Source: Pseudomonas sp. St316 (lineage in GTDB: Bacteria; Pseudomonadota; Gammaproteobacteria; Pseudomonadales; Pseudomonadaceae). From it: 64,000 nt of DNA. Every line of letters starts with the position of its first letter. Within the stretch, counting starts at the first letter, position 1. Where the stretch lies: the NCBI RefSeq assembly GCF_018325905.1, contig NZ_AP021901.1, positions 2,914,001-2,978,000 of the forward strand. Direction: 5' to 3'. Shown here one piece after another: positions 7,722 to 19,000 of this stretch. Under the pieces are notes generated by a model that did not search any database, was not told where the DNA came from, and saw only the letters and a program-made list of their open reading frames with translations. A program made the position numbers and the translations under genes.

Positions 7722-10700
7722 ATGCTGCGCTGCAAATCCCAGACAAAACTGAATGCATCACGTCGCGACAGCGAATTATCGATGTTGCGGCTCAAGCCGT
7801 TGGCCCAGGCCATTGCGCTGCTGATGGTGGCCGGCAATGCCCAGGCGGCGACGGCGTTCAGTTCCGCCTGGTTCGCGGCCAAGGGTACGCAGCAGTCCGG
7901 TGGTGCGACGCGGCCCACGAACGGGACGCCGGGAATGCCGCCGCCCCTGGCGCAACAGCAACGGGCCAATGCGCAGTTGCAGCGTTCGCTGACCAATCTC
8001 AACAACACCGTGGCCGCCATCGCGGCGCAGCAGGCAGCGCAGGCCGCCGGGCGGCAAGCGGCGTTCGGGCAGATCCAGACTGTGCCGGACGGATTGGGCG
8101 AGGGCGGTCTCAAGGTCGACAACAGCCTGACCCAAGGTTGGCTCAACGCCAAGGGCCCGCAGCAGACCCAGGCCGGCGGCAAGACCACGGTGAAGATCGA
8201 GCAGACCGCCGACAAGGCGATTCTCAACTGGGAAACCTTCAACGTCGGGCGCAACACCACGGTGGATTTCCAGCAGCAAGCGGATTGGGCCGTGCTCAAC
8301 CGGGTCAACGACCCCCAGGCCCGGCCGAGCCAGATCCAGGGCCAGATCAAGGGCAACGGCACGGTGATGCTGGTCAACCGCAACGGCATCATTTTCAGTG
8401 GCAGCAGCCAGGTCAACGTGCGCAACCTGGCGGCGGTGGCGGCCACTATCTCCGACGAGCAGTTCAGCAAGCGCGGGCTGTACGTGGATGCCACCGGCAC
8501 CCAGCCGACCTTCACCGACGCCGCCGGCAAGGTCGAAGTGCAGCAGGGCGCACTGATCGAAACCCATCGTGCCGCCACCTCCACGGCGGGAGGCGGCTAT
8601 GCCTTGCTGTTGGGCTCGGAAGTGGAGAACGCCGGTTCCATCATCACCGCCAAGGGCCAGACCACCCTGGCGGCGGGCGACAGTTTTTATATTCGCCGGG
8701 GCCAGGGCACCAGCGGCAACTTGCGTTCCACCACCCGTGGCAACGAAGTGGCAACGTCCCTCAAACCCGGCAGCAGCGCCGGCACGGTGATCAACAGCGG
8801 TCTGATCCAGGCCAGCACCGGCGACATCACCCTTACCGGGCACAATGTGCAGCAGAACGGCGTGGCGGTGGCGAGCAGTTCGGTAGACATCCGCGGCACC
8901 GTGCATTTGCTTAACTCCTTCAGCGACAGCAGTGGCAGCGTGACCCTGGGGCAGGGCAGTGCCACGGCGGTGCTGCTCGATGCTGCGGGCGGCAGCGCCC
9001 TGGACAGCCAGCGCAATGCCGGGCCCGTCGGCCTGGATGGCACGCCGAACAACCTGATCACCGGTCAGTTCAACAACCTCAGCAGCGTGGTGGATCGCAC
9101 TGACCAATCCCGGGTCGAGATCGTCAGTGGCGGCAGTGTCGACTTCCAGAAGGGCTCCATCACCCTGGCCACCGGTGGCCAGGTCGCGGTCAGCGCCGCC
9201 GGTCGCAGCCTGGTGCGCGATGGTGCGGTGATCGATGTGTCCGGTGCCATCGGTGTGAAGGTGGCGATGGAGTCCAACTCCATCAAGGTCAACGTGCAGG
9301 GCAATGAGCAGCGTGATGCCCCGGTCAACCGCGAGGGTGGCAAGCTGACCAGCAACGATGTGTGGGTGGACGTGCGTGATTTGATTTATGTGCCGGCGGG
9401 CACCAATGGCTATGCCACCGACCGCTGGTACACCGCAGGCGGATTGCTGGAAGTCGGCGGTTACCTGGGCACCCGAGGACACAGCGTTGGCGAGTGGGCG
9501 GGCCAGGGCGGCACCCTGACGTTCACCGGTAATGACGTGGTGACCCAGCAGGCCGCTCAGTTGAACCTGTCCGGCGGGACCCTGGATGTGCAGAGCGGTT
9601 ACGTGCGCCAATCCTGGCTCAAGGGCGCCAATGGGCGCTTGTATGAGTTGTCCAAGGCACCGGGAGACATCCTCTACGCCGGCCTCTACAAGGGCTACGA
9701 AGACCACAGCCAACGCTGGGGCCAGACCGATTACTACTACAACCCGCTGATCGCCCCGCGCGAGCGTTTTGAGGCCGGCTACACCGTCGGCCGTGATGCC
9801 GGCAAACTGGTGGTGTCGACCCGCAACGCAGTGCTGGAAGGCCAGATCGTCGGCGAGGTCTACCAGGGCGAACGCCAGACCCAGGCGCCGAACCTCAACC
9901 TCGATGGCTACCAGCAATCACAAAACGCCGTGGCCCGACGGGCGCAGTTGTGGGTGGGCAGCTACACGCCGATCTATGACAAGACCAGCGGCGTGATCAA
10001 CAGCGGCCTGAATCCCACGTTCGACCAGGTCACCATCGGCGAAGTGACGGACAAGATCGCCGCGGGCCTGGACCTGACCTCGGTGGTCGGCAGTGACCGG
10101 CAAGGCAAGTTGGTGCTGGATAACGCGCTGCTCAACGGCTTCCAGCTCGGCGCAGTCAAGGTGGCAGCGGCGCAAGGCATTAAAGTCGATGGCACGCTCA
10201 ACGTGGCCGATGGGGGTGATATCACGCTATTCGCGCCGCAGGTCGACGTGAACGCCGACCTGACCGCCCGGGGTGGTCGCATTGCCTTGGGTAACGTGCT
10301 TAAACAGATCCGAACCGATAATTTCCAGATGGGAGACGTCGTGCTTTCGCCTGCCACCGGTGAGCGTGCTGGGGTTACGTTGGGCGAGGGCGTGACGCTG
10401 AACACCGCTGGCCGGTGGAGCAACCTGCTGCTTGACGGCACTGACCGCCAGGGCCTGCCGTTTATCAACGGCGGAGCGGTGTCCATGCGCAGCAGCGGTG
10501 ATATCGATGTGGGCCAGGGCAGCCTGATCGACGTCAGTTCCGGTGCCGCCGTCATGGCCGATGGCAAGACCCGTGGCGGCAAGGGCGGTGACTTGACCCT
10601 GACGGCGGGCACCAACGCACCGTCCGGTAACGGCGCCTTGAAGCTGGATGGTGAACTGCGCGGCACCGGGGTCAGCGGTGGCGGGACCTTGAAGCTCGCG

Positions 10701-13700
10701 GCCAATAAAGTGCTGATCGGCAACAGCGGCTCGCCGCTTGAACCGGGCACCCTGCAACTGGATGGCGATTTCTTCGACAAGGGTTTCTCGGCCTATGACA
10801 TCACCGGTAATCAAGGCCTGACGGTGGCAGAAGGGGCCCGGGTCGATGTGACGATGCCGGTGTACCGTTTCGGTGAGCAGGCGTTGAGCACGGGCACCGG
10901 CGCAGACGCGGCCGATGCTCTGGAGCGCTGGACGCCGGAGCTGTATCAGGAAGATGCGATTAAAGGTGTCCTCACCCAGCGTCGCGGCGCGAGCCTGATT
11001 CTCAACGCGGGCACCTCCAATTCCAGTGCCGCTGATATGGCCAGTACGGTGTTGAACCTGGGCAAGGGCAGCGTGATCAGCGTCGATCCGGGCCAGAGCA
11101 TCGACGTGCGCAGCATCGGTCAACTGACCGCCAACGGCACCCTCAACGCCTGGGGCGGGCGGATCAGCCTGACCGGGTTGGGCGACAGTGTGGTCACCGA
11201 TGAGGCCAACGCCGCAGGTCACGGGCGTTCCATCTGGCTCGGCGAGCAGGCCTTGATCGACGTCTCCAGTCGTGCGGTGACCGCCCAGGACACGCGCGGC
11301 CAGACCTATGGTTTGGTGCGCGACGGTGGGCAGATTGTCATTGGTGGCGAGATTGACGTCGCGAAGGGGTCGACTTCGGCATCCGAATTGTTTGTGGTGG
11401 TGCGCGAGGGTGCGCGCCTGCAAGCGGACGGCAGCCAGGCCGTTCTGGATATTCCCGGCCAGGGGCGCACGGCGGTGGCGAGCAATGGCGGCAGCATCTC
11501 CCTGGTGTCGGCCAACGGCCTCTACCTGAACGGCGATTTCAGCGCGCGTTCGGGCGGCGCGGGGGCCGCCGGGGGCAGGTTGTCGGTGGCGCTCGAAACC
11601 CCTTATTACCTCAATAGCGCGCTCAAGAACCGGGTTTTGCAGGTGCGTGAGTTGGTGTTGGAACAAACCGCCCAGGCCAGCCCACTGGCCGATACGGCCG
11701 AGGCCTCGGCCGATTCCCTGGTCTACGGTCACGGACGCTTGGGCATGGATCAGGTCCAGGCGGGTGGCTTCGACAGCCTGTCTCTGTTGAGCAACGGCTT
11801 GATGAGTTTCGATGGCGATCTGTCGCTGTCCCTCGGCCAGAGTCTGAGCCTGCATGCTCGCAGCTTCGGGTTGAGCGCAACCGCGCCAGCCAATACGCGA
11901 ATCCAGCTCAATGCCCCCCATGTTTTGCTGGCGCATGCGACGGGGAAGCAGAGCAGTCGCCCGAGTTGGGATGTTTATACCCGACCAGTGATCGATGGCG
12001 AAGATTCCTCTCAGTTGGCGAACACGGCGGTGTTTTCCGTTAATGCGGCTCTGCTGGACGTGCAAGGCAATGTCAGGTTCAGCAGCAAAGGCGCACTGAG
12101 ACAGGCCGATGGCACCACGGTCGGGCTTGAACGCGCCGGGTTCGACCGGGTCCAGTTAAGCAGCCGCGGTGATTTGCGCTTCCTGGCGGGATTCTCCAGC
12201 GAAGGATTGCCTACGGGCTTTACCACGCAATTGGTGACCCCTTCGGACATGATCCTGCAAGCGGCGCAACTGTATCCGGCGACCGGGGTCGGGGCTCGGG
12301 TATTGGCGGGGTATGGCTTGAGTGAAGGCAGCCTCGTCTACGACCCGACGCGCAGCCTGGTCATCGGGCGCACGACCCAGGTGACCCCTCAGGTGCCTTA
12401 TTCGGCATTCGGTCACTTACAACTGGGCAGTGCGAATATCGAGCAGGGCGGGGTAGTCCGGGCCCCGCTGGGGTTGATTGAGGTCGGCACCAACAACGAC
12501 ACCAGCGTCACTACCCGAGTGGACTTGCTCCCCAATAGCCTCACCTCGGTGAGTGGCCTCGGTCTGGTGCTGCCTTATGGCGGTACCGTCGATGGTCAGA
12601 GTTATGAGTACGCGGGCAAGAAGGTGGTGTTTCTGGGGCAAGGGGCCATGCCCTCTGCCAACGGTGACCTGAATATCGGTGTGATTCTGGGCGCAAAGTC
12701 TGTAACGGCCCAGGAAGGCTCGGTACTCGATCTTTCCGGGGGCGGAGATCTGCTCGGTGCCGGTTTTATCTCCGGCCGTGGCGGTTCCACCGACGCGCGC
12801 TTCAACCCGCTGGTGCAAATCGGTGCCAACGGCGGCTTTACGTTGCCGGGCCTGTCCAGCAACCCGGTCTATGCCATTGTGCCGGGTAACCAGAGTGCAT
12901 ACGCGCCAGTGGCGCCTGAGGGCGGCGCCGTGGACCCACGGGTCGGCCAGCAGATCACCATCGGTGCCGGTGTGCCGGGGCTGGCCGCCGGTACCTATAC
13001 GTTGATGCCGTCCACCTATGCCTTGCTGCCGGGAGCGTTCCGGGTCGAGGTCAATGGGCTGGCGGGCCAGGGGGCCACGGCGGGTGCGTTGCAGATGCGC
13101 AACGGCTCCTGGACCACCGCCGGGGTGCTGTCGGTGGCCAATACCGGGCAGCGCAACAGCCTCTCCAGCCAGCTCATCCTGACGTCCGGCGATGTGCTGC
13201 GTCGCTATTCGCAGTACAACGAAACCAGCTATGCCCAGTTCGCCGTAGCCGACGCCGCGCGCCTGGGCGTACCACGAGCCTTGTTGCCGGTGGACGCCAA
13301 GACCTTGAAGTTGAAGCTGGCCCCAGGGGCGGGAGACCAGGCGTTTTCCTTCAAGGGCATTGGTAAGTTCGCGCCTCAGAAAGGTGGCTACGGCGGCACT
13401 GTCACGGTGGTTGGTAACGTTGGGGGCGCGCTGGAGGTGGTGGCCGATGGGCGCGGGGCCACGGCCGGCTTCGAGGGGGTGACACTCAATGCCGAAAGCC
13501 TCAATGCGTTGAATGCCTCGCGGCAGGTGATTGGCGGCCAGTTCTATGCACTTTATGGCCAGGGCGCAAAATACATCACGCCGACATTTGCAGCGTCGTC
13601 CAGGGTGATCTTGCGTGAAGGCGCGACGTTAGCGGCACCGGAAGTTTTCCTGCTGGCCAACGGCGAGTTGTCGATGGAACAAGGCGCGGCCATCAACACC

Positions 13701-15956
13701 ATCGGCCGTGGCGCGGCTGCCTACGATGCCCGTGATGGTTTTGTCTATGACCTCAATGTGAATGGCCAGAATATGAGCTTGCTGGCCGCTTCCAACGGCG
13801 TGCTCAACGTGTTGGCACCTTCATCGGGCAGCAGCGGCACGATCAACATCGGTGGATGCAGCCTGACGCCCTGCAGCGGCGTCACCCGGATTCATTCCGA
13901 AGGCAGCATCGTCGCCGCTACCGGGGGCAGCCTGGAATTGGACGATCGAGTGCGCTATGGCACCCGCCACCTGACCCTGGCCCTGAGCAATATCAACGTC
14001 GGTACCGCCCCGGCATTGAGCGACGCAGCGGCGCGCGAGGTCTTGCCGGCCGGTCTGACCCTGAGCCAGACGGTACTCGATCGCCTGTTGCGCGGGGACA
14101 CCGAATACGGCGCCCCGGCCCTGGAAACCCTGGAACTGTCGGCCCGTGAGGCGTTGAATTTCTATGGCACTGTCAGTCTCGACACCTATGACCCGGCGAC
14201 GGGCAAGTCGCGGTTGGCCAACCTGATGCTCAGCACGCCGGCCATTTATGGCGCGGGCAGCGCCAGCGACGTGGCGACGATCCGTACCGCCAACCTGATC
14301 TGGAACGGTGCCGTCGATACGCCGGGCTCGGTCATCGCCGGCGGGGCCGGCACCGGAGCCGGTCGCCTGGACATCCAGGCCCAGCGTATTGAGTTCGGCT
14401 ACGGTGAATTCGCCCAGCCCAGCTCGGTTACTACCCTGGACCGACTGGCGTTGGGCTTTGCCAATGTCAACCTCAACGCCAGCGAACGCCTGACCGCCAA
14501 TCACAAAGGCAGCCTGGCGGTATATCAGAGCCAGGGGGCCTATGACGCGAAAACGGGCTACGCCTACAGCGGCGGCAACCTGAACATCCTCACCCCGCTG
14601 CTAACCGGTGAAGCCGGCTCGGTCAATCGCATCACGGCGGGCGGCGCGGTCAATGTGACGGGCACCACCGCCAAGCCGGGCAGCGTTTCCGGGCTCGGCG
14701 GCGAGCTGTCCCTCAAGGGGGCGAGCCTCAACCTGGCCAGCGCGGTGGTACTGCCCAGCGGCAAGCTGACCCTGAGCGCAACGGATGATCTGACCCTGAC
14801 TGATGAGGCGCTGATCGACGTGGCTGGCCGCTCAGTCACCTTCAACGATGTGACCCGCTACAGCGCCGGTGGCGAGGTGATTCTGCAAAGCCAGAATGGC
14901 GACATTCGCCAGGCCGATGGATCGAGCATCGACTTCTCGGCTCGCAACAACCAGGCCGGTCGCCTCAGTGCGGTGGCGCTGGGCGAGGCGGCTGGAATCG
15001 TTGATTTGCAGGGGCGGATTCTCGGCACCAGCACCGGCGAATATGACGCCGGGGGCACCGTCCTGCCTTACCTGGCCGGCGGCGTGGCGGTCCAGGCCCG
15101 GCGCCTGGGCGGCAGCGGCAGTCTCAGCGAGCAATTTGCGGCGTTGAACCAACGGTTGAATGACGGGCAGGTATTCGGTTCCCGCAGCTTCCAGCTCAAA
15201 CAGGGCGATTTGGTGATTGGCAACGAACTCAAAGCCTCGTCCATCAGCGTTTCCCTGGACAATGGCAGCCTGCTGGTCAACGGTAAGGTGGACGCCAGCG
15301 GCGAGCGGGTCGGCAGCATCCGGCTCGCGGCCGGACGATCCCTGACCCTGGGCGGCGACGCGGTGCTCGATGCCCACGGCAGCCGTCTGCGGGTGGACAG
15401 CTACGGCAAGATCATCGATTCGCCAAACCGCGCCATCGTTGACCTGACTTCCCGCGACGGTGTGCTGACCCTGGCCGACGGTGCACGTATCGATCTGCGT
15501 CATGGCACGGCGGCGCCTGCCGGGCAGCATGACGGTCGTGCCCGCGGCACGCTGGAACTCAATGCACGGCGTGCCGGCTCGGTTCCGACCCAGGGCGACA
15601 TTGCCATCGACGCCAGCGGTAGCCTGGACATCCAGGGCGCGCGTTCGATTGCTGTCAACGGTACGTGGCAGTACAACGACGCAGCCTACGGCAGCGATCC
15701 GGCGGCCAGCGGGCGCCCTTATCAGGTCATCGACCAGGCGTACCTGGATGGCAAGCACCAGGACAGTATCGCTTTCATCGACGGGGCGCTGGCCAACGGT
15801 GACTTGATGCAACGCAAGCTCGCCGGGCTGTACAACGCTCGATATGCCGATGCGTTCCACCTACGGCCCGGTGTGGAGATCGTCAGTGCGACGGCCGACG
15901 GTGACCTGGTGGTGCGGGGGACCTGGACCTGTCCGGCTATCGCTACACCAGTGTGA
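7722..15956 (+). CDS. Giant filamentous-haemagglutinin-family exoprotein, N-terminal part (frameshifted gene)
   Basis: This is 2744 aa of a huge secreted adhesin-like protein. A basic 20-residue extension precedes a Sec signal peptide (MLRLKPLAQAIALLMVAGNAQA, from the Met at residue 21). A TPS/haemagglutination domain at about residues 130-260 carries the NxNGI motif (VNRNGIIFSGSSQVNV). After it comes a long beta-helix of repeated G-x-(I/L)-x-(L/V) strands. The last residues (GTWTCPAIATPV) are out-of-frame: one missing G in the run at 15916-15920 restores GDLDLSGY. With a second missing G at 16022-16025 the gene joins the downstream reading frame to give about 4138 aa (7722-20136). AAAGGATAAGTAGG is the ribosome binding site. 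No TpsB transporter gene is in the window. The adjacent type II system is a possible exporter, which is inference. Confidence 0.9.
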   Translation: MLRCKSQTKLNASRRDSELSMLRLKPLAQAIALLMVAGNAQAATAFSSAWFAAKGTQQSGGATRPTNGTPGMPPPLAQQQRANAQLQRSLTNLNNTVAAIAAQQAAQAAGRQAAFGQIQTVPDGLGEGGLKVDNSLTQGWLNAKGPQQTQAGGKTTVKIEQTADKAILNWETFNVGRNTTVDFQQQADWAVLNRVNDPQARPSQIQGQIKGNGTVMLVNRNGIIFSGSSQVNVRNLAAVAATISDEQFSKRGLYVDATGTQPTFTDAAGKVEVQQGALIETHRAATSTAGGGYALLLGSEVENAGSIITAKGQTTLAAGDSFYIRRGQGTSGNLRSTTRGNEVATSLKPGSSAGTVINSGLIQASTGDITLTGHNVQQNGVAVASSSVDIRGTVHLLNSFSDSSGSVTLGQGSATAVLLDAAGGSALDSQRNAGPVGLDGTPNNLITGQFNNLSSVVDRTDQSRVEIVSGGSVDFQKGSITLATGGQVAVSAAGRSLVRDGAVIDVSGAIGVKVAMESNSIKVNVQGNEQRDAPVNREGGKLTSNDVWVDVRDLIYVPAGTNGYATDRWYTAGGLLEVGGYLGTRGHSVGEWAGQGGTLTFTGNDVVTQQAAQLNLSGGTLDVQSGYVRQSWLKGANGRLYELSKAPGDILYAGLYKGYEDHSQRWGQTDYYYNPLIAPRERFEAGYTVGRDAGKLVVSTRNAVLEGQIVGEVYQGERQTQAPNLNLDGYQQSQNAVARRAQLWVGSYTPIYDKTSGVINSGLNPTFDQVTIGEVTDKIAAGLDLTSVVGSDRQGKLVLDNALLNGFQLGAVKVAAAQGIKVDGTLNVADGGDITLFAPQVDVNADLTARGGRIALGNVLKQIRTDNFQMGDVVLSPATGERAGVTLGEGVTLNTAGRWSNLLLDGTDRQGLPFINGGAVSMRSSGDIDVGQGSLIDVSSGAAVMADGKTRGGKGGDLTLTAGTNAPSGNGALKLDGELRGTGVSGGGTLKLAANKVLIGNSGSPLEPGTLQLDGDFFDKGFSAYDITGNQGLTVAEGARVDVTMPVYRFGEQALSTGTGADAADALERWTPELYQEDAIKGVLTQRRGASLILNAGTSNSSAADMASTVLNLGKGSVISVDPGQSIDVRSIGQLTANGTLNAWGGRISLTGLGDSVVTDEANAAGHGRSIWLGEQALIDVSSRAVTAQDTRGQTYGLVRDGGQIVIGGEIDVAKGSTSASELFVVVREGARLQADGSQAVLDIPGQGRTAVASNGGSISLVSANGLYLNGDFSARSGGAGAAGGRLSVALETPYYLNSALKNRVLQVRELVLEQTAQASPLADTAEASADSLVYGHGRLGMDQVQAGGFDSLSLLSNGLMSFDGDLSLSLGQSLSLHARSFGLSATAPANTRIQLNAPHVLLAHATGKQSSRPSWDVYTRPVIDGEDSSQLANTAVFSVNAALLDVQGNVRFSSKGALRQADGTTVGLERAGFDRVQLSSRGDLRFLAGFSSEGLPTGFTTQLVTPSDMILQAAQLYPATGVGARVLAGYGLSEGSLVYDPTRSLVIGRTTQVTPQVPYSAFGHLQLGSANIEQGGVVRAPLGLIEVGTNNDTSVTTRVDLLPNSLTSVSGLGLVLPYGGTVDGQSYEYAGKKVVFLGQGAMPSANGDLNIGVILGAKSVTAQEGSVLDLSGGGDLLGAGFISGRGGSTDARFNPLVQIGANGGFTLPGLSSNPVYAIVPGNQSAYAPVAPEGGAVDPRVGQQITIGAGVPGLAAGTYTLMPSTYALLPGAFRVEVNGLAGQGATAGALQMRNGSWTTAGVLSVANTGQRNSLSSQLILTSGDVLRRYSQYNETSYAQFAVADAARLGVPRALLPVDAKTLKLKLAPGAGDQAFSFKGIGKFAPQKGGYGGTVTVVGNVGGALEVVADGRGATAGFEGVTLNAESLNALNASRQVIGGQFYALYGQGAKYITPTFAASSRVILREGATLAAPEVFLLANGELSMEQGAAINTIGRGAAAYDARDGFVYDLNVNGQNMSLLAASNGVLNVLAPSSGSSGTINIGGCSLTPCSGVTRIHSEGSIVAATGGSLELDDRVRYGTRHLTLALSNINVGTAPALSDAAAREVLPAGLTLSQTVLDRLLRGDTEYGAPALETLELSAREALNFYGTVSLDTYDPATGKSRLANLMLSTPAIYGAGSASDVATIRTANLIWNGAVDTPGSVIAGGAGTGAGRLDIQAQRIEFGYGEFAQPSSVTTLDRLALGFANVNLNASERLTANHKGSLAVYQSQGAYDAKTGYAYSGGNLNILTPLLTGEAGSVNRITAGGAVNVTGTTAKPGSVSGLGGELSLKGASLNLASAVVLPSGKLTLSATDDLTLTDEALIDVAGRSVTFNDVTRYSAGGEVILQSQNGDIRQADGSSIDFSARNNQAGRLSAVALGEAAGIVDLQGRILGTSTGEYDAGGTVLPYLAGGVAVQARRLGGSGSLSEQFAALNQRLNDGQVFGSRSFQLKQGDLVIGNELKASSISVSLDNGSLLVNGKVDASGERVGSIRLAAGRSLTLGGDAVLDAHGSRLRVDSYGKIIDSPNRAIVDLTSRDGVLTLADGARIDLRHGTAAPAGQHDGRARGTLELNARRAGSVPTQGDIAIDASGSLDIQGARSIAVNGTWQYNDAAYGSDPAASGRPYQVIDQAYLDGKHQDSIAFIDGALANGDLMQRKLAGLYNARYADAFHLRPGVEIVSATADGDLVVRGTWTCPAIATPV

Positions 15957-16098
15957 ATCCGCATACTCGTAAAACCGCCGTGTACGGCTCCGGTGAGTCG
16001 GGTGCGCTGACGCTGCGCGCCGGGGTGACCTGAACATCTACGGCAGCATCACCGACGGTTTTGCCCGGCCGCCCGCCACCAACGACGATAAGGGCTGG

Positions 16099-19000
16099 GT
16101 GCTGTTGCCGGGAATCGATTTCGCGGCGGGGGATATTGTCGTACCCGGTACCGGCGTGACCCTGGCGGACGACACGGCGTTTCCGGCGGGCTCGGTGCTC
16201 AACTTCGACGTGCCGCTCAAGGGTGCCACCCTGGCGGCGGGAACGCGTCTGCCGGTGGCCGCGACGCTTGATCAACCGCTGGTGCTGCCAGCGGGCACGG
16301 TGCTGGCCGCCTCTGTGCATGACGCCTCGGGCAACCTGTTGTTCGCGGCTGGCACTTTGGTGGCTTCGACCCAGACCCTTGAGGCGGGCACAGTGCTGGG
16401 AGCAGGTAGCCTGCTGAGCAGTAGCGCAACCCTAGGCAGCCTGATTTGGCCTAAAGGGGTTGCGTTGCCAAGTATTGCGGACGCGAGCAACGGCCTGACC
16501 AACGTCCTGCGTCTCAACGGCGCCCTGGCACTGAGCGTGGGTGCGAAAATTCCTTCCGGTACCGACATCAAGTTGCCGGCCGGTGTCGAGTCGGTGCAGT
16601 TGCGTCCGGAAGTAGCGGGGAGCAACTGGGCCATTGCACCGATGCTGGCCGAGGGTTCGCAGTCCTGGTCGTTGCGACTGGTGGCGGGGGCCGATACGCA
16701 GGCGGCGGACAGTCGGGTCGTGCGGCCTGTGTTGGCGGGTGGTGACCTTCATCTGGCTGACAGTCACTACGGGACGTTTGGCGTGGCGTCAATGGTGTGG
16801 ACCGAAGCAGGATCGCTGGAATGGTACGGTGACACCAGCATGGTAGGGCAGCCGGTTGATTATGAGGCATTTGGTTACCCCACCCTATGCATCGACAATC
16901 CACTTCACTGTGAAGCTGGCGGATTACCTGAATACGAGCCCGGCAGCCAGCGTTGGAGTGTTATTCGTACCGGTGCGGCAGATCTTGAGCTGTTATCGGC
17001 GGGTGATTTGAAAATGGACTCGCTGTACGGCGTCTACACCGCAGGCAGTTCAGCCAGCGAGACTCACGCCAACGACCCATACAACCAGCGCAAGGCGCAA
17101 GGGACGGCGGGCCGGGTGCTCAATGACGCGTTGGGTGAAAACGAGCAGTTTGTGGATGGCGGTACCAACAGTCTTTATCGCGCTTGGTACCCGGACTTTG
17201 GCGGCAACCTGACCTTGAAGGTTGGTGGGAACCTGACCGGCAACAGTTTGGATGCCTCCGCCACAGGGTTTGGGCGACCCAATACGAGCGACTGGGGTTA
17301 CGACACTGCAAATGTCGGCAACTGGTTGTGGCGTCAGGGCAACGGTAACGTCGCAACGGGCTCTTCGACCCAGCCTACGGCATGGTGGATCAATTTTGGC
17401 AGTTACACCGCCCAGGATAATGGCAAGGCTGACCTGATGGTTGGGTTTACCGGCTTCGGTACCCTGGGCGGTGGTGACCTGAATGTTCAAGTAGCGGGCG
17501 ATGCCGGGGTACTCGATCAACTGGCGGGCAGCAAACTTCAACCTGGCAGTAACAGTCGCAGCCAGGGGTTGGTGCTGGCGGTGGGCAGCACCGGGCGCGT
17601 GGGCGCCGACGGCAAGCTGCAGCTCACCGGTGGCGGTGACCTCAATCTGCGGGTCGGCGGTGCTTTGAATCCCGCTAGTGAGTTTATCAGCGGATCTCTC
17701 AACGGCTCGGTAACCAACCTGCGTGGGCATGCCCGGATCGACAGCGGTGCCATCGGCCGAATCAATTTGATCTACGGCAATACGGTCGCTGATCAATCCC
17801 CAGGAGAAACACGGGCCTATGACTCCTTCCAGGCTACTCGTGGCATAGCAACGGGTGGGCTGACCCTGGTGCCGGGCGATGCCACCTTTGATCTGACCAC
17901 CTTGGGCGACTTGGTGGTACAGGAGGTTACCGATCCGGGCAGGGCACTGGCGATGAGTGTGTCACCCTTCAAAGACGGAAATAGTAACGGATCGGGTGTG
18001 AGCTGGTTTACGTTATGGACGGCCAATACAGCGGTGGACTTGTGGTCTTCGGGAGGCAATCTGACGCCGATGACTGTCGGTAAGTCTACGGATCTGGCAG
18101 TGGTCTACCCATCCATCCTGCGGGCTGTGGCAGCCAGTGGCAGCCTTTACTACGGTGCGGCCAAAACGACTCAAAACGGAAACTTCGATGCTGGTACGCG
18201 TCCAGCGCTGCTGCTCGCACCCGGCATCAACAGCGAGTTGCAGTTCCTGGCTGGCGATTCCATTTATGGCGGCGACCTGACGGTCAGTCGTTCTGGCGCC
18301 TCGTCCGCCGCCCTTGCCACGCCGTTGCGGCCGGCCTTTGCCGGGCTCGTCAATGGCAGCGTGGTGGTCAGCAACCTCTCCGCCGATGCTAATCGTGTGC
18401 GTCCCAGCTCGGGTATATTCCCGCTGTTTGCCTTTGACAGCACCAGCGCCTCCGGCGAATGGGCTCTTAACACCGATCCCGCACGCTTCTATGCGCTCAA
18501 AGGCGACTTGCTGGCCGTCAATAGCGGGCGGGCGATGACGTTCACCACCACGAACGACAGCCGACTCGGCCAAACCTACTACGAAGGTGCAGGGCCCGTA
18601 TGGATGATGGCCGGGCGGGACATTGTCAGCAGTGGTACACCGCTGAGCGGCGGCAAGGGTGGTTTACCCGACGTGGGAAACTACACCAGCACCGGCAACC
18701 TCTTCATCCACAACAACCCAGCCGACATCTCCATCGTTTCAGCTGGGCGCGACATCCTCTACAGCAGCTTCAATGTCGCCGGTCCCGGCCTGCTGGAGAT
18801 CACCGCCGGGCGCAATATCCTGATGGACGACAAGGTCAGCATCACCAGCCTCGGCGCCGTGGTGCCGGGTGATTCTCGCCCTGGCGCGAGCCTGGTGCTG
18901 CAAGCTGGCGCCGGTCTCGACGGGGCGGACTACGAGCGCTTCGTCAAGGCCTACCTGGACCCGGCCAACCAGGCCCTGGCCGGCACGCCGCTGGCGAGCC

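Noticed and set aside
7776..9917. 713-codon open frame antisense to the exoprotein gene (and similar ones at 10227-12065 and 14832-15860)
   Set aside because: Typical antisense shadow of repetitive GC-rich coding DNA; no recognisable domain, signal peptide or start site.
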